Below are positions 8,435 to 17,574 of a DNA stretch of 64,000 nucleotides, one piece after another (the first letter of the stretch is position 1; each line of letters begins with the position of its first letter). The stretch covers positions 744,001 to 808,000 of the forward strand of contig NZ_CP051627.1 in NCBI RefSeq assembly GCF_023208015.1, given 5' to 3'. Made by a program: the position numbers and the translations under genes. Under the pieces are notes generated by a model. That model did not search any database, was not told the origin of the DNA, and worked only from the letters and a program-made list of their open reading frames with translations. Source of the stretch: Thermobifida alba. GTDB lineage: Bacteria; Actinomycetota; Actinomycetes; Streptosporangiales; Streptosporangiaceae.

Positions 8435-9363
8435 TCTGGTACGAGGCGAACCTGGTCCTGATCGAGGCCACGTTCATCAACTTCCTCCTGGCGCTGAGCA
8501 TCCAGATCCCGCTGCGGGTCGGAGTCTTCTCCTTCGCCGGCGTCGGAAGCTACGGGATCGGCGCCTACGCCGCGGCGATCCTGACCATCCGCTACGACGT
8601 CCCCGCCTTCGCCGCGATCGGCGCCGCCGTCGTCCTCGCGGCGGTCGTCGGCTACCTCTTCTCCCTGGTGGTGGCCCGGCTCAGCGGCCTGTACCTGGCG
8701 ATGGCCACGGTCGCGTTCGTGCTGATCATCTCGGTGCTCGCGGTCAACGGCGGCGAGCTGACCGGGGGCGCGCACGGCCTGTACGGGGCGCTCAGCGACC
8801 TGACCACCGGCGGCGTGATCGCGGTGTGCGTCGTGGTGGCGGCGCTGCTCACGCTCACCGAACGGGGACCGCTGCGCAGGCGGATCGAGGCGGTCCGGGA
8901 GGACCCGGAGCTGTCCCTGTCCATGGGCATCGGGGTCGTTCCGATGCGGCAGCTGGCCTTCACCGTCAGCGGCGCGCTCGGCGCGTGCGCCGGCGCGATG
9001 AACACGCTGCTGCGCACCACCGTCTCTCCCGAGGAGCTCAACTTCCACCTGATCGTCCTCGCCCTGACGATGGTCGTCATCGGCGGTTCCCGGTCGTGGG
9101 TCGGCGCCTTCATCGGCGCCGTGATCTTCACCTGGCTGCCGAGCCTGCTGTCGGTCGTGGGCGAGTGGCAGGGCGTCGTCTACGGCGTGGTCGTCGTCCT
9201 CGCCGCGATCTTCATGCCGACCGGCCTGGTGGGCGCGGTCAAGGACCTCCACCGGCGGATCCGCGGCCGCAACAGGACGGTCCCGACCGCTTCGGACGAC
9301 GTCAAGGAGGAGCGCGAGGTGTTCGAGACGCTCAGCGACGACTCCACGGAGGGGGTGCGATGA
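8431..9363 (+). CDS. ABC transporter permease, LivM type
   Basis: 310-aa second permease of the Liv importer, with multiple hydrophobic segments and the family motif RVGVFSFAGVGSYGIGAYAA near the N-terminus and LTMVVIGGSRSWVGAFIGA in the second half. GTG start at 8431 overlaps the LivH stop and follows AAGGAGGT. The C-terminal tail (RRIRGRNRTVPTASDDVKEE) is hydrophilic and presumably cytoplasmic. The stop overlaps the ATP-binding gene start. Confidence 0.91.
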   Translation: MIWYEANLVLIEATFINFLLALSIQIPLRVGVFSFAGVGSYGIGAYAAAILTIRYDVPAFAAIGAAVVLAAVVGYLFSLVVARLSGLYLAMATVAFVLIISVLAVNGGELTGGAHGLYGALSDLTTGGVIAVCVVVAALLTLTERGPLRRRIEAVREDPELSLSMGIGVVPMRQLAFTVSGALGACAGAMNTLLRTTVSPEELNFHLIVLALTMVVIGGSRSWVGAFIGAVIFTWLPSLLSVVGEWQGVVYGVVVVLAAIFMPTGLVGAVKDLHRRIRGRNRTVPTASDDVKEEREVFETLSDDSTEGVR

Positions 9364-10133
9364 CGACGGCCCAGACCGCGCCTCCCGTGCTGGAGGCCGA
9401 GGACGTGGCGGTGCACTACGGCGGCATCAAGGCCGTGGACGGCTTCGGGCTCCGGCTTCCGGCGGGGAAGATCTACGGAATCCTCGGCCCGAACGGCTCC
9501 GGCAAGAGCACCTTCCTGGCGGCCGTGACCCGGCTGGTGCCGCTCACCCGGGGACGTCTGCTCATCGACGGCAGGGAGTACCACACGGAGTCGCCGACCA
9601 CGCTGGCCCGCAAGGGCCTGGCCCGGACCTTCCAGACCGTGCGGCTGCTGCCGGAGCTGACCGTCCTGGAGAACGTCCAGCTCGGCGCGGACACGAACGC
9701 CTCCGGAGGACGGCTGAGGTCCTGGCTGGGCCGGGACAAGCCGTCCGAGGCGGTCGAGGAGGCGATCGAGCGGACCGGGCTGGGCGACGTCCGTTCCGCC
9801 TGGCCGGGGGAGCTGTCCTACGGAATGGCGCGCCGGGTGGAGATCGCCCGGGCCCTGGCGGCGCGGCCGCGGCTGCTCCTGCTCGACGAGCCGACCGCGG
9901 GCATGAACCACTCCGAGCGGCAGGAGGTCTCGGAGCTGATGCGCAAACTGCGGGACGAGGGGCTGGCCCAGCTGATCGTCGAGCACGACGTCCAGATGAT
10001 GGTGGACACCTGCGACCACCTCGTGGCGATGAACTCCGGCACGCTCGTGGCCGAGGGCTCGCCCTCGGAGGTCGTCTCCCATCCCGCGGTGCAGGAGGCC
10101 TATCTGGGGAAGCGGTGGCGGTCCCATGCTTGA
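9360..10133 (+). CDS. ABC transporter ATP-binding protein, LivG type
   Basis: 257-aa ATPase that powers the Liv importer. Walker A is GPNGSGKST near residue 42, Walker B is LLLLDEP, and the H-loop is EHD (IVEHDVQMM). The signature motif is LSYGMARRVEIARAL; the usual LSYGQQRR Gln is Met here, an uncommon but plausible change. ATG 9360 overlaps the LivM stop, and its 3' end overlaps livF by 8 bp. The C-terminal VVSHPAVQEAYLG matches LivG proteins. Confidence 0.92.
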   Translation: MTTAQTAPPVLEAEDVAVHYGGIKAVDGFGLRLPAGKIYGILGPNGSGKSTFLAAVTRLVPLTRGRLLIDGREYHTESPTTLARKGLARTFQTVRLLPELTVLENVQLGADTNASGGRLRSWLGRDKPSEAVEEAIERTGLGDVRSAWPGELSYGMARRVEIARALAARPRLLLLDEPTAGMNHSERQEVSELMRKLRDEGLAQLIVEHDVQMMVDTCDHLVAMNSGTLVAEGSPSEVVSHPAVQEAYLGKRWRSHA

Positions 10134-10842
10134 GATCCGTGATCTGCACGTCAGCTACGGAAAGATCGAGGCCGTCCGCGGGGTGAGCGCCTCGGCGGCC
10201 CCCGGCCGGATCACCCTGGTGCTCGGGGCCAACGGCGCGGGCAAGACCACGACGCTGCGGGCGGCCATGGGCCTGCTGCCGGTCCGCTCGGGCGAGGTGG
10301 TGCTGGACGGCACGCCGGTCACCGGCCGGCCGACCCACCGCATCGTGCGCGAGGGCCTGGCCCTGGTGCCGGAGGGGCGGCAGGTCTTCGCCCCGCTGAC
10401 CGTGGAGGAGAACCTGACCCTCGGCGGCTACACCGTGAGCCGGGAGAAGGCGTCGGGAACCCTGGAGCGCGCCTACGAGATGTTCCCCATCCTCAAGGAG
10501 CGGCGCAACGGTCCGGCCGGCCTGCTCAGCGGCGGGGAGCAGCAGATGCTCGCCTTCGGACGGGCGCTGATGTCCTCGCCGCGGGCGATGATGCTGGACG
10601 AGCCCTCCATGGGGCTGGCCCCCACGATGGTCGAGTCCGTGTTCGGCGCGGTCCGCACCATCGCCGACTCCGGCATCGCGCTGCTCATGGTGGAGCAGAA
10701 CGCCGACATGGGGCTGGAGATCGCCGACGACGTCGTGGTCGTGGCGCGCGGTGAGGTGGTGTTCAGCGGCCCGGCGGAGCAGGCCCGCCGCAACACCTCG
10801 GTGGTCCGCGCCTTCCTGGGGGAGGCGGCGCTCGGTTCCTGA
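10126..10842 (+). CDS. ABC transporter ATP-binding protein, LivF type
   Basis: 238-aa second ATPase of the importer. Walker A is GANGAGKTT near residue 37, signature LLSGGEQQMLAFGRAL, Walker B AMMLDEPSMGLAP, and ALVPEGRQVFAPLTVEENL is typical of LivF. The start lies inside the end of the LivG gene, so translation is coupled. It is the last gene of the transporter unit; a hairpin terminator follows at 10854-10882. Confidence 0.93.
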   Translation: MLEIRDLHVSYGKIEAVRGVSASAAPGRITLVLGANGAGKTTTLRAAMGLLPVRSGEVVLDGTPVTGRPTHRIVREGLALVPEGRQVFAPLTVEENLTLGGYTVSREKASGTLERAYEMFPILKERRNGPAGLLSGGEQQMLAFGRALMSSPRAMMLDEPSMGLAPTMVESVFGAVRTIADSGIALLMVEQNADMGLEIADDVVVVARGEVVFSGPAEQARRNTSVVRAFLGEAALGS

Positions 10843-10853
10843 CCCCGACCAAC

Positions 10854-10882
10854 GGCGGGGCCGTGCCCGGCACGGCCCCGCC
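10854..10882 (+). terminator. GC-rich hairpin terminator
   Basis: Perfect 14-bp inverted repeat (GGCGGGGCCGTGCC at 10854-10867 and its complement at 10869-10882) between the Liv importer and the MFS gene. No T-tract follows. Confidence 0.65.
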
Positions 10883-10935
10883 GCCGTGCGTTCGTGACGC
10901 ACGGCCTTTCCGCGACAGTACGAAGGCGGTGAAGC

Positions 10936-12459
10936 GTGTCGCGAACCCCGACCGAAACCTCCGAGGTCTCCCCGAGCCGGGTCATCGTCCCGCTGGTCCT
11001 CGGCGGACTGACCTACGCCATGTCGCAGAACGCGATCGTCCCGGTCCTCGCGGAGATCCAGCGCGCCACCGGCTCCACCGTCAGCGAGGCGGCCTGGGTG
11101 GTCACCGGCTTCTTCATCTCCTCGGCGGTGCTGGCCGTGATCGCCGGGCGCCTGGGGGACCTGCTCGGCCGCAAGCCGGTGCTGCTCGCCGTGCTGGCCC
11201 TGTTCGCGCTCGGCGGCGTGATCGCCGCGGCGGGCGGATCGCTGGGCGCGGTGGTCGCCGGACGGGTGGTCATGGGGGCGGCGGGCGGCGTCTTCCCGCT
11301 GGCCTTCGCCATTCTCGGCCGGCTGCTGCCCCGGGACCGGGCGGCGGTCGGCATGGGCATGGTCAGCTCCATGCTCGGCCTGGGCGGCGCGCTCGGGCTG
11401 CCCCTGGGCGGCCTGGTCGCCGACCACTTCGGCTACCAGGGGCTCTTCTGGGGCTCGGCGGGCATGGCGGCGGTGTCCCTGGCCGCGATCGCGGTCCTGG
11501 TGCCGGGGGTGCCCGGACACGGCGAGGGCCGGATCGACTGGACCGGCGCGGTCCTGCTCACCTTCGCGCTGAGCACCGTGCTGCTCGCGGTCAGCCAGGG
11601 GGCGACGTGGGGATGGCGCTCCGCCCCGGTCGTCGCCCTGGTCGGCGCGGGGAGCGCGGCCCTGGTCGCGCTGCTGGTGGTGGAGCGCCGGGTCCGCGAC
11701 CCGCTGATCAACCTGGGCCTGATGCGGGTGCGCAACGTCTGGCTGGCGCACGTCATCGGATTCCTGGTGAACTGCGGGCAGATCACGGCCTTCCTGCTGG
11801 TGCCGCAGATGGTCCAGATGCCGGCCGGGGGCGGGGTCGGCCTGGGGGCGGGGGCGACCCAGGCCGGGATGTACCTGCTGCCCTTCTCGCTGACCACCCT
11901 GGTGGCGGGGGCGCTGACCGGCCGGGCCGTCGCACGCTTCGGGACCCGGCCCCCGCTGGCGGTGGGCGCGGCCTCGGCCGTGGCCGGACTGGCGATCCTG
12001 GCCTTCTGCCCGACCAGCCCGGCCACGGTCCTGCTCGGGGCGGGGATCACCGGGATCGGCGGCGGAACGGTCTACAGCGTGCTCCCGGTCCTCATCTCCG
12101 AGTCGGTGCCGGAGCACGAGGTGGGCGCGACCAACGGGATCAACACCATCATCCGCACCATCTCCATGGCGCTCCTGTCGCAGGTGACCACGGTGGTGCT
12201 GGTCCTGTGGACCCCCGAGGGGGCGCAGTACCCGCTGCGGGCGGGGTTCACGATCGACTACAGCCTGGCCGCGCTGCTCAACCTGCTGGCCCTGTTCCTG
12301 GTGCCGCTGGTGGTCTCCACCGTGGCGGGCGGCGCCCGGCGGAGCGGGCGGGGACGGCGCGCGGGGCGCGCCGCGGCGCGGGACCCGGAGTCGGAGCGGA
12401 CAGCGGCCGGGGACCACCCGCGGAGCGAGACATCCGATGACAGGAGGACAACGGGATGA
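10936..12459 (+). CDS. MFS transporter, DHA2 (EmrB/QacA) type
   Basis: 507-aa major facilitator with about 14 predicted membrane helices, a length and pattern typical of proton-driven DHA2 exporters. Motif A reads GRLGDLLGRKPVLL near residues 71-84, and GLGGALGLPLGG corresponds to motif C of antiporters. GTG start at 10936; the C-terminus is a basic cytoplasmic tail. The stop overlaps the ATG of the SnoaL-like gene, so both form a two-gene unit inserted between the importer and the catabolic genes. It may export a product or a toxic intermediate of the pathway (inference). Confidence 0.9.
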   Translation: MSRTPTETSEVSPSRVIVPLVLGGLTYAMSQNAIVPVLAEIQRATGSTVSEAAWVVTGFFISSAVLAVIAGRLGDLLGRKPVLLAVLALFALGGVIAAAGGSLGAVVAGRVVMGAAGGVFPLAFAILGRLLPRDRAAVGMGMVSSMLGLGGALGLPLGGLVADHFGYQGLFWGSAGMAAVSLAAIAVLVPGVPGHGEGRIDWTGAVLLTFALSTVLLAVSQGATWGWRSAPVVALVGAGSAALVALLVVERRVRDPLINLGLMRVRNVWLAHVIGFLVNCGQITAFLLVPQMVQMPAGGGVGLGAGATQAGMYLLPFSLTTLVAGALTGRAVARFGTRPPLAVGAASAVAGLAILAFCPTSPATVLLGAGITGIGGGTVYSVLPVLISESVPEHEVGATNGINTIIRTISMALLSQVTTVVLVLWTPEGAQYPLRAGFTIDYSLAALLNLLALFLVPLVVSTVAGGARRSGRGRRAGRAAARDPESERTAAGDHPRSETSDDRRTTG

Positions 12460-12953
12460 CCGAGGACGTCGAGCGGCGGCTGCGCCGCCTGGAGGACCGG
12501 GCGGAGATCCACGACCTGGTCGCACGCTACGCCCTGGCGGTGGACGACCGCGACTACGCCGCGCTGGCCGGGATGTACGCCGCCGACGCGGTGTTCGACC
12601 ACGCGGGGGCCGTCCTGCGCGGCCGTGAGGCGATCGTGGAGTTCCTGCGGGAGCGGGCGAAGCTGAACGGCAGGACCGTGCACTCGCCGCACACCATCGC
12701 GATCGAGTGGGTGGACGACGACACGGCGCGGGGCACCGTCGCCGGGCACGCCGAAATCGAACGCGACGGGGAGTTCCTCCTCGCCGCGTTCCGCTACCAC
12801 GACTCCTACGTCCGGCAGGACGGCGCCTGGCGGTTCCGGGAGCGCAGGTCGAAGTTCCTCTACGTCACCCCGGTGCAGCACCTCGCGGAGATCTTCCGCA
12901 CCCCGCTCACCCTGCGCTGGCCGGGGACCGAACCCGCGCCGAGCGAACTGTGA
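12456..12953 (+). CDS. SnoaL-like / NTF2-fold protein
   Basis: 165-aa cone-fold protein of the SnoaL_4/NTF2-like group, seen in LEDRAEIHDLVARYALAVDDRDYAALAGMYAADAVF and the C-terminal YVRQDGAWRFRERRSKFLYV. Members include small hydratases, cyclases and the beta subunits of ring-hydroxylating dioxygenases; no dioxygenase alpha subunit is present here, so a stand-alone isomerase/dehydratase or binding protein is likely. The start overlaps the MFS stop. Precise reaction unknown. Confidence 0.85.
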   Translation: MTEDVERRLRRLEDRAEIHDLVARYALAVDDRDYAALAGMYAADAVFDHAGAVLRGREAIVEFLRERAKLNGRTVHSPHTIAIEWVDDDTARGTVAGHAEIERDGEFLLAAFRYHDSYVRQDGAWRFRERRSKFLYVTPVQHLAEIFRTPLTLRWPGTEPAPSEL

Positions 12954-12957
12954 CACC

Positions 12958-13002
12958 AAGAGGCGTCGGGGCGGCCCGGACCGGGCTGCCCCGACGCCTC
13001 TT
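12958..13002. terminator. Strong bidirectional hairpin terminator
   Basis: 22-bp inverted repeat (12958-12979 and 12981-13002, one G:T-compatible mismatch) between the convergent SnoaL and amidohydrolase genes, followed on the + strand by a T/C-rich tract (CTCTTCTCC). It is well placed to end transcription from both sides. Confidence 0.85.
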
Positions 13003-13213
13003 CTCTTCTCCGCTCCCGTTCCCCCGTTCCCGGGAGGTTCGGGGACCGGCGCCGGGTCCCTCCCCCGACACCGGCGCCGGTCCGGGCCCGCTCCGTGCCT
13101 CCGCACCAGGGGACAGCAGGGGTACGGAGCGGGGGTTGGCGGACGTGGTTGGTCGCGGTGCGGCGCCGTGTCCCCGCTGCCGCACCGCGACGGTCTGTGG
13201 AGCCTCTGCGGGC

Positions 13214-14002
13214 TCAGCTCTCCAGGCCGAGGATCCGGGCGAGGTTGCCGCCCAGGATCGCGGCCTCGTCGTCGGGGTGCAGTTCCAGCCGCCGGATGGC
13301 CTCGATCTCGGCGGCCGGGTCCACCATCGGCCAGTCGGAGCCGAAGATCATCCGGTCGGGGCCGTGCCGGTGCACCAGGGCGCGCAGCCGCTCGGTGGGG
13401 ATCTCGGCCAGGCTCGGCGGCCACGAGGTCTCCAGCACCAGGGGCAGCCCCACCACGTACTTCTCCGCGTCGTCCAGCCGCCGGAAGCCGCCGAAGTGGC
13501 AGGCCATCAGCCGCAGCTTCGGGAAGTTGCGCACCACGTCGGCGAGCATCTGCGGGGTGGAGTTGTCGTTGGCCGAGCCCTCCCCGCCGAAGCCCACGTG
13601 GGTGATGACCGCGATGTCGGAGCCGAAGGCGTCGAACAGGTCCCACAGCCGCCGGTCGTCCAGGGAGAACCGCTGGTACAGCGGGTGCAGCTTCACGCCC
13701 TTGATGCCGTGGCGCTGCAGGATCTCCATGTTCTCCTCGACCGACAGGTCGAGGTGGACGGTGCCGAACGGGGTGAGCCAGTCGCTGCGCTGGGAGGAGA
13801 TGAACTCGTTGGCGCGGTCGACGTGGCGGGCGTGGTCGGCGATGCCGAAGGCGACGCAGTGGTCGATCCCGGCGGCCGCCATGGAGCGCTTCAGCCCGGG
13901 GACGGTGCCGTCGTACAGCGCCTCCATGCCGGGAACGCGTCCGGCCAGGGCCTTGGCCGCGATCTTCTCCGGCCAGACATGGGTGTGTGCGTCGATGATC
14001 AT
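13214..14002 (-). CDS. Amidohydrolase family 2 (ACMSD-like) metal-dependent hydrolase/decarboxylase
   Basis: 262-aa TIM-barrel enzyme of the amidohydrolase_2 family, which contains decarboxylases such as ACMSD and hydrolases. The metal ligands are visible: HxH in DAHTHVW at residues 4-10, Lys/His in GVKLHPLY, His in ITHVGFGG and ACHFGG, and Asp in FGSDWPM near residue 222. It ends 7 bp before the SDR stop region, downstream of the SDR in the same minus-strand unit. A role in decarboxylation or hydrolysis of a ring-derived acid is an inference. Confidence 0.87.
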   Translation of the reverse strand: MIIDAHTHVWPEKIAAKALAGRVPGMEALYDGTVPGLKRSMAAAGIDHCVAFGIADHARHVDRANEFISSQRSDWLTPFGTVHLDLSVEENMEILQRHGIKGVKLHPLYQRFSLDDRRLWDLFDAFGSDIAVITHVGFGGEGSANDNSTPQMLADVVRNFPKLRLMACHFGGFRRLDDAEKYVVGLPLVLETSWPPSLAEIPTERLRALVHRHGPDRMIFGSDWPMVDPAAEIEAIRRLELHPDDEAAILGGNLARILGLES

Positions 14003-14009
14003 GGTTGCC

Positions 14010-14759
14010 TCACAGTTTCCCGGACTCGCCGCCGTCGATGACGAAGACCGATCCGGTGATGAAGTCGGAGCCGGGTGCGGCCAGCAGGCAGGCCAGCGGC
14101 ACCAGTTCGGAGACGTCCCCCATGCGCTTGGCGGGGATGCGGCGCACCCTGCGGTGCAGCAGGTCGGGCGACTCCAGCACCGCGCTCTGCGCGTCGGTGG
14201 CGAACGCGCCGGGGGCGATGCAGTTGACCTGGATGTTGTGGCGGGCCCACTCCGCGGCCAGCGACTCGGTGAACCGCACCACCGCGCCCTTGGAGGTGGC
14301 GTAGCCGACCAGGCCGGGCTTGCCGCGCACGCCGGTGGTCGAGGCGATGTTGATGATCTTGCCGCCGCCCTGGGTGATGAAGTGGCGTCCGGCGGCCTGG
14401 GCCAGCGTCATCGGGGCGATGACGTTGACCTCCAGGGTGCTGCGCCACTGTGCGACGGGTTCGGTGGCGAAGTCGGCGGCCGGGGCCACGCCGGCGTTGT
14501 TGACCAGGATGTCGATCCGGCCGTGCCGCTCGACGACGAGGTCGACCAGGCCGTTCAGCGACTCCTCGTCGCGCAGGTCGACGGTGGCGGTGGAGATGCG
14601 CTCCGGGTCCTTGGCCTCCAGTTCGCGCAGCTGGTCGGTGGAGCGGGCCGCGCCGACCACCAGCGCGCCGCGTTCGGCGTAGCCGCGGGCGATCGCGGCC
14701 CCGATGCCGCGGCTGGCACCGGTGACGAGCGCGACCTTGCCTTCGAGTTCTCCCGCCAT
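14010..14759 (-). CDS. Short-chain dehydrogenase/reductase (SDR)
   Basis: 249-aa classical SDR. The Rossmann motif TGASRGIG is at about residues 13-20, NNAG near 91, and the C-terminal GSVFVIDGGES matches the family. The expected catalytic Tyr-x3-Lys is present as VGYATSKGAVV, and the Ser motif is IINIASTTG. The start at 14759 is the first Met before the Rossmann fold. It is divergent from the BadI/MenB-like hydratase gene across two operator-like palindromes. In benzoate/cyclohexanecarboxylate degraders an SDR (BadH) acts directly before BadI, so the pairing is suggestive. Confidence 0.92.
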   Translation of the reverse strand: MAGELEGKVALVTGASRGIGAAIARGYAERGALVVGAARSTDQLRELEAKDPERISTATVDLRDEESLNGLVDLVVERHGRIDILVNNAGVAPAADFATEPVAQWRSTLEVNVIAPMTLAQAAGRHFITQGGGKIINIASTTGVRGKPGLVGYATSKGAVVRFTESLAAEWARHNIQVNCIAPGAFATDAQSAVLESPDLLHRRVRRIPAKRMGDVSELVPLACLLAAPGSDFITGSVFVIDGGESGKL

Positions 14760-15069
14760 CAGGCCCACCCCCCCGCGGGGCGCGGAGTCGGGGGTGTGGG
14801 GTAGGGGTGGATCAGGGGTCGGTCCAACACCGGTGACTCTCCTACTCGTGGTTGACTGCTGCGGTACCTCTGCCGTCGGCTGGGTGGGCGCCTCACCGCA
14901 GTACGCCCGGCGGGAGCCGCACCGGCCCGCTGCCTCCGGAAGCCACACTTAATTATTATAATGATTATGACGCCGTGGCGCCAGAGGGGGCGGGGCGGTC
15001 GGCGGGATTGAATGTGACCGCTCGAACATTAATCATGAATATGATTATATGGTAAGCGTGGGAGGTGTC
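14760..15069. promoter_or_regulatory. Divergent promoter region with two operator-like palindromes
   Basis: 310-bp region between the SDR (minus) and hydratase (plus) genes. It carries TAATTAT-TATA-ATGATTA at 14950-14967 (arms with one mismatch) and the perfect palindrome TAATCAT-GAAT-ATGATTA at 15030-15047, 80 bp apart centre to centre. Such AT-rich blocks are exceptional in this GC-rich sequence. The second site overlaps the presumed -10 region (GATTATAT) of the hydratase gene. The two sites could bind a regulator controlling both directions, possibly with looping. Confidence 0.7.
15030..15047. promoter_or_regulatory. Perfect 18-bp operator palindrome (type site of the family)
   Basis: TAATCAT-N4-ATGATTA with a GAAT spacer, the best example of the sites found before most units from 6 to 31.7 kb. 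It ends 22 bp before the hydratase start. The binding protein is not known; the GntR/FCD regulator at 5014-5805 is the nearest candidate, and a Fur-like or MarR/TetR regulator cannot be excluded from sequence alone. Confidence 0.65.
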
Positions 15070-15858
15070 ATGGCAGAGGAAGACGTGCTCGTCGAACGGC
15101 GAGGACAGGTCGCCTGGATTCGACTGAACCGTCCGGAACGGTTCAACGCCTTTGACGGACCGATGGCACGGTCCGTGGTCGCAGCGATCGAGGACTGCGT
15201 CGACAGCGGTGTGATCGTGATCACGGGTGAGGGGAGGGGATTCTGCGCGGGCGGCTACCTGGCCACCATGGACGACCCCGACCCGCGTGAGGTGCGCGCC
15301 ATGTACGAGGGCTCGCTCGCCCTCCTCGACGCGATCCGCACCTCTCCGCGCCCGGTCATCGCCGCCGTCAACGGCGCGGCGGCCGGCGGCGGCAACGAAC
15401 TGGTCATCGCCTGCGACCTGGCCGTCGCCTCGTCGAAGGCCACCTTCGGCCAGACCGGCCCCCGGGTCGGCAGCGCCCCCGTCCTCGGCGGCACCAACAT
15501 CATGCCGATCCAGATCGGGGAGAAGCGCGCCAAGGAGCTGTCCTTCCTCTGCCGCCGCTACACCGCGGCCCAGGCCCTGGAGATGGGACTGGTCAACGCG
15601 GTCGTGGAACCCGAGGAGCTGGAGTCCACCGTCGAGGAGTGGGCGGCCGAACTCCTCGCGCTCAGCCCCCGCTACCTGGAGATCGCCAAGATCAGCTCCA
15701 ACCTGTGGTGGAACAGCGCCCGCGACTCCTTCCGCTCCGGGATCGGCATGCTCGCCCAGGCCATCGCCAGCCACGACATGCTCGAAGGCGCCCGGGCCTT
15801 CGCCGAGAAGCGGCCCCCCCGTTTCGCCCCCCTCTTCACCAGCCCCGAGGAGAACTGA
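15070..15858 (+). CDS. Enoyl-CoA hydratase/isomerase family, BadI/MenB-like
   Basis: 262-aa crotonase-fold enzyme. The oxyanion-hole segments are FCAGGY (58-63) and NGAAAGGGNEL (101-111). The segments FGQTGPRVGS (127-136) and GEKRAKELSFLCRRYTAAQALEMGLVN resemble DHNA-CoA synthase (MenB) and 2-ketocyclohexanecarboxyl-CoA hydrolase (BadI) more than ordinary beta-oxidation hydratases, so a ring-opening or C-C bond hydrolysis is plausible (inference). ATG 15070 is chosen because GGGAGG lies just upstream; ATG 15049 is in frame but has no ribosome site. The stop overlaps the ligase start. Confidence 0.88.
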   Translation: MAEEDVLVERRGQVAWIRLNRPERFNAFDGPMARSVVAAIEDCVDSGVIVITGEGRGFCAGGYLATMDDPDPREVRAMYEGSLALLDAIRTSPRPVIAAVNGAAAGGGNELVIACDLAVASSKATFGQTGPRVGSAPVLGGTNIMPIQIGEKRAKELSFLCRRYTAAQALEMGLVNAVVEPEELESTVEEWAAELLALSPRYLEIAKISSNLWWNSARDSFRSGIGMLAQAIASHDMLEGARAFAEKRPPRFAPLFTSPEEN

Positions 15859-17495
15859 TGCGCACCTACAAGGATCTCCGCCCCGCCTTCCCCGACCGCG
15901 AGGACTGGGCCCTGCCCACGGTGCTGCGCCGCCGTGTCGAGCTGGCCCCCGACGCGATCTACCTGGACGCCCCGGAGGAGGGCCGGCGCTGGACCTACGC
16001 CGAGACGCTGGCCACCGCCGAGAACGTCGGCCGCTCGCTGCTCGCCGAGGGCTCTCCCGGCGACCGGGTGCTCATCATGGCCCGCAACTCCTCGGCGTTC
16101 ATCTTCACCTGGCTGGGCAGTGCCATGGCGGGCATGGTCGAGGTCCCCATCAACACCGCCTACAAGGGCGACTTCCTCACCCACCAGGTGCGCGTCTCGC
16201 GGCCCCGCTGGGCGGTCATCGACGCCGAGCTCGCCGAGCGCTTCACCGAGGTGGCCTCCGAGTGCGCCGACATCGAGCGCTTCTGGGTCATCGACAACGG
16301 CGACGTCGACGCGGCGATCACCGCGCTGCGCGAGGCCGGGTGGCGGGCCGACCGCTGGGAGGAGCTGACCACCGAGCGCGAGGGCGAACTGCCCGAGGTC
16401 TCGCCGCGCTCCCTGGCCTCCATCTTCTTCACCTCCGGCACCACCGGCCCGTCCAAGGGCGTGGCGATGCCGCACGCGCAGATGTTCTTCTTCTCCGCGG
16501 AGACCGCCTGCCTGACCCGGCTCACCGACCGCGACGCGGCCATGGCGGTCACCCCGCTGTTCCACGGCAACGCCCAGTTCATGTCGGCCTACCCGGCGCT
16601 GCTCAGCGGCGCCCGGTTCGTGCTGCGCAGCCGGTTCAGCGCCAGCCGGTGGATCGACCAGATCCGCGAGTCGCAGGTCACGGTCACCAACTTCATCGGC
16701 GTCATGATGGACTTCGTCTACAAGCAGCCGCGCCGCCCCGACGACGCCGACAACCCGCTGCGCTGCATCTTCGCCGCCCCCACCGCCTCCTCCATCCTGG
16801 AGGACTTCAAGAAGCGCTTCGGCATCGAGGCCTTCGTCGAGGTCTTCGGCCTCACCGAGACCTCCGCGCCGATCCTGTCGCCCTACGGCGAGGACCGCCC
16901 CGCGGGCGCGGCCGGACTCGCCGCCGACGACTGGTTCGACGTGCGCCTGGTCGACCCCGAGACCGACGAGGAGGTCCCCGTCGGCGAGGTCGGCGAGCTG
17001 GTCGTGCGCCCCAAGGTCCCGTGGATCACCAGCATGGGCTACTACGGGATGCCGGAGAAGACCGCCGAGGCCTGGCGCAACCTGTGGTTCCACACCGGCG
17101 ACGCGCTGCGCCGCGACGCCGACGGCTGGTACTACTTCGTCGACCGCTACAAGGACGCGCTGCGCCGCCGCGGCGAGAACATCAGCTCCTACGAGGTCGA
17201 GCAGGCCATCCTCGGCTACGACGCGGTGGTGGAGTGCGCGGTCATCGCGGTGCCCGCCGAGGTCGACGCGGGCGAGGACGAGGTCATGGCGTGCGTGGTC
17301 GTGCGCGAGCCGATCTCCCCCGAGGACCTGTGGAAGTGGTGCGACTCCCGACTCCCGGCCTTCGCCGTCCCGCGCTTCCTGCGCTTCGTGGAGACGCTGC
17401 CCAAGACCCCCTCGGAGAAGGTGCAGAAGGCCGTGCTGCGGGAGGAGGGCATCACCGCCGACACCCACGACCGGCTGGCCGGTCAGCAGCGCTGA
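15858..17495 (+). CDS. AMP-forming acyl-CoA ligase
   Basis: 545-aa member of the ANL superfamily that activates a carboxylic acid as acyl-adenylate and then acyl-CoA. The P-loop FTSGTTGPSKGVA is at 191-203; VFGLTETSAP, WFHTGDALRRDADGWYYFVDRYKD and the C-terminal PKTPSEKVQK with the catalytic Lys are all present. It overlaps the hydratase stop by one base in ATGA fashion, so the two are co-expressed. It resembles CaiC/FadD-type and AliA-like ligases; the substrate cannot be assigned. Two hairpin terminators follow. Confidence 0.92.
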   Translation: MRTYKDLRPAFPDREDWALPTVLRRRVELAPDAIYLDAPEEGRRWTYAETLATAENVGRSLLAEGSPGDRVLIMARNSSAFIFTWLGSAMAGMVEVPINTAYKGDFLTHQVRVSRPRWAVIDAELAERFTEVASECADIERFWVIDNGDVDAAITALREAGWRADRWEELTTEREGELPEVSPRSLASIFFTSGTTGPSKGVAMPHAQMFFFSAETACLTRLTDRDAAMAVTPLFHGNAQFMSAYPALLSGARFVLRSRFSASRWIDQIRESQVTVTNFIGVMMDFVYKQPRRPDDADNPLRCIFAAPTASSILEDFKKRFGIEAFVEVFGLTETSAPILSPYGEDRPAGAAGLAADDWFDVRLVDPETDEEVPVGEVGELVVRPKVPWITSMGYYGMPEKTAEAWRNLWFHTGDALRRDADGWYYFVDRYKDALRRRGENISSYEVEQAILGYDAVVECAVIAVPAEVDAGEDEVMACVVVREPISPEDLWKWCDSRLPAFAVPRFLRFVETLPKTPSEKVQKAVLREEGITADTHDRLAGQQR

Positions 17496-17537
17496 GCCGG
17501 CGGGGCCGGCCGCCGCAGAGCCGGCCGGCCCCGCGCC

Positions 17538-17574
17538 GGGGCGGCGTCCGGAGCCGCTGAGCGGACGCCGCCCC
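17538..17574 (+). terminator. Hairpin after the acyl-CoA ligase
   Basis: 13-bp perfect inverted repeat (GGGGCGGCGTCCG at 17538-17550 and complement at 17562-17574) with an 11-nt loop, 43 bp after the ligase stop. Confidence 0.6.

Noticed and set aside
14950-15047. Fur box (GATAATGATAATCATTATC-like) reading of the AT-rich sites
   Set aside because: The hexamer repeats are only partly present and the neighbouring genes are mainly CoA metabolism; kept as an alternative regulator but not called.
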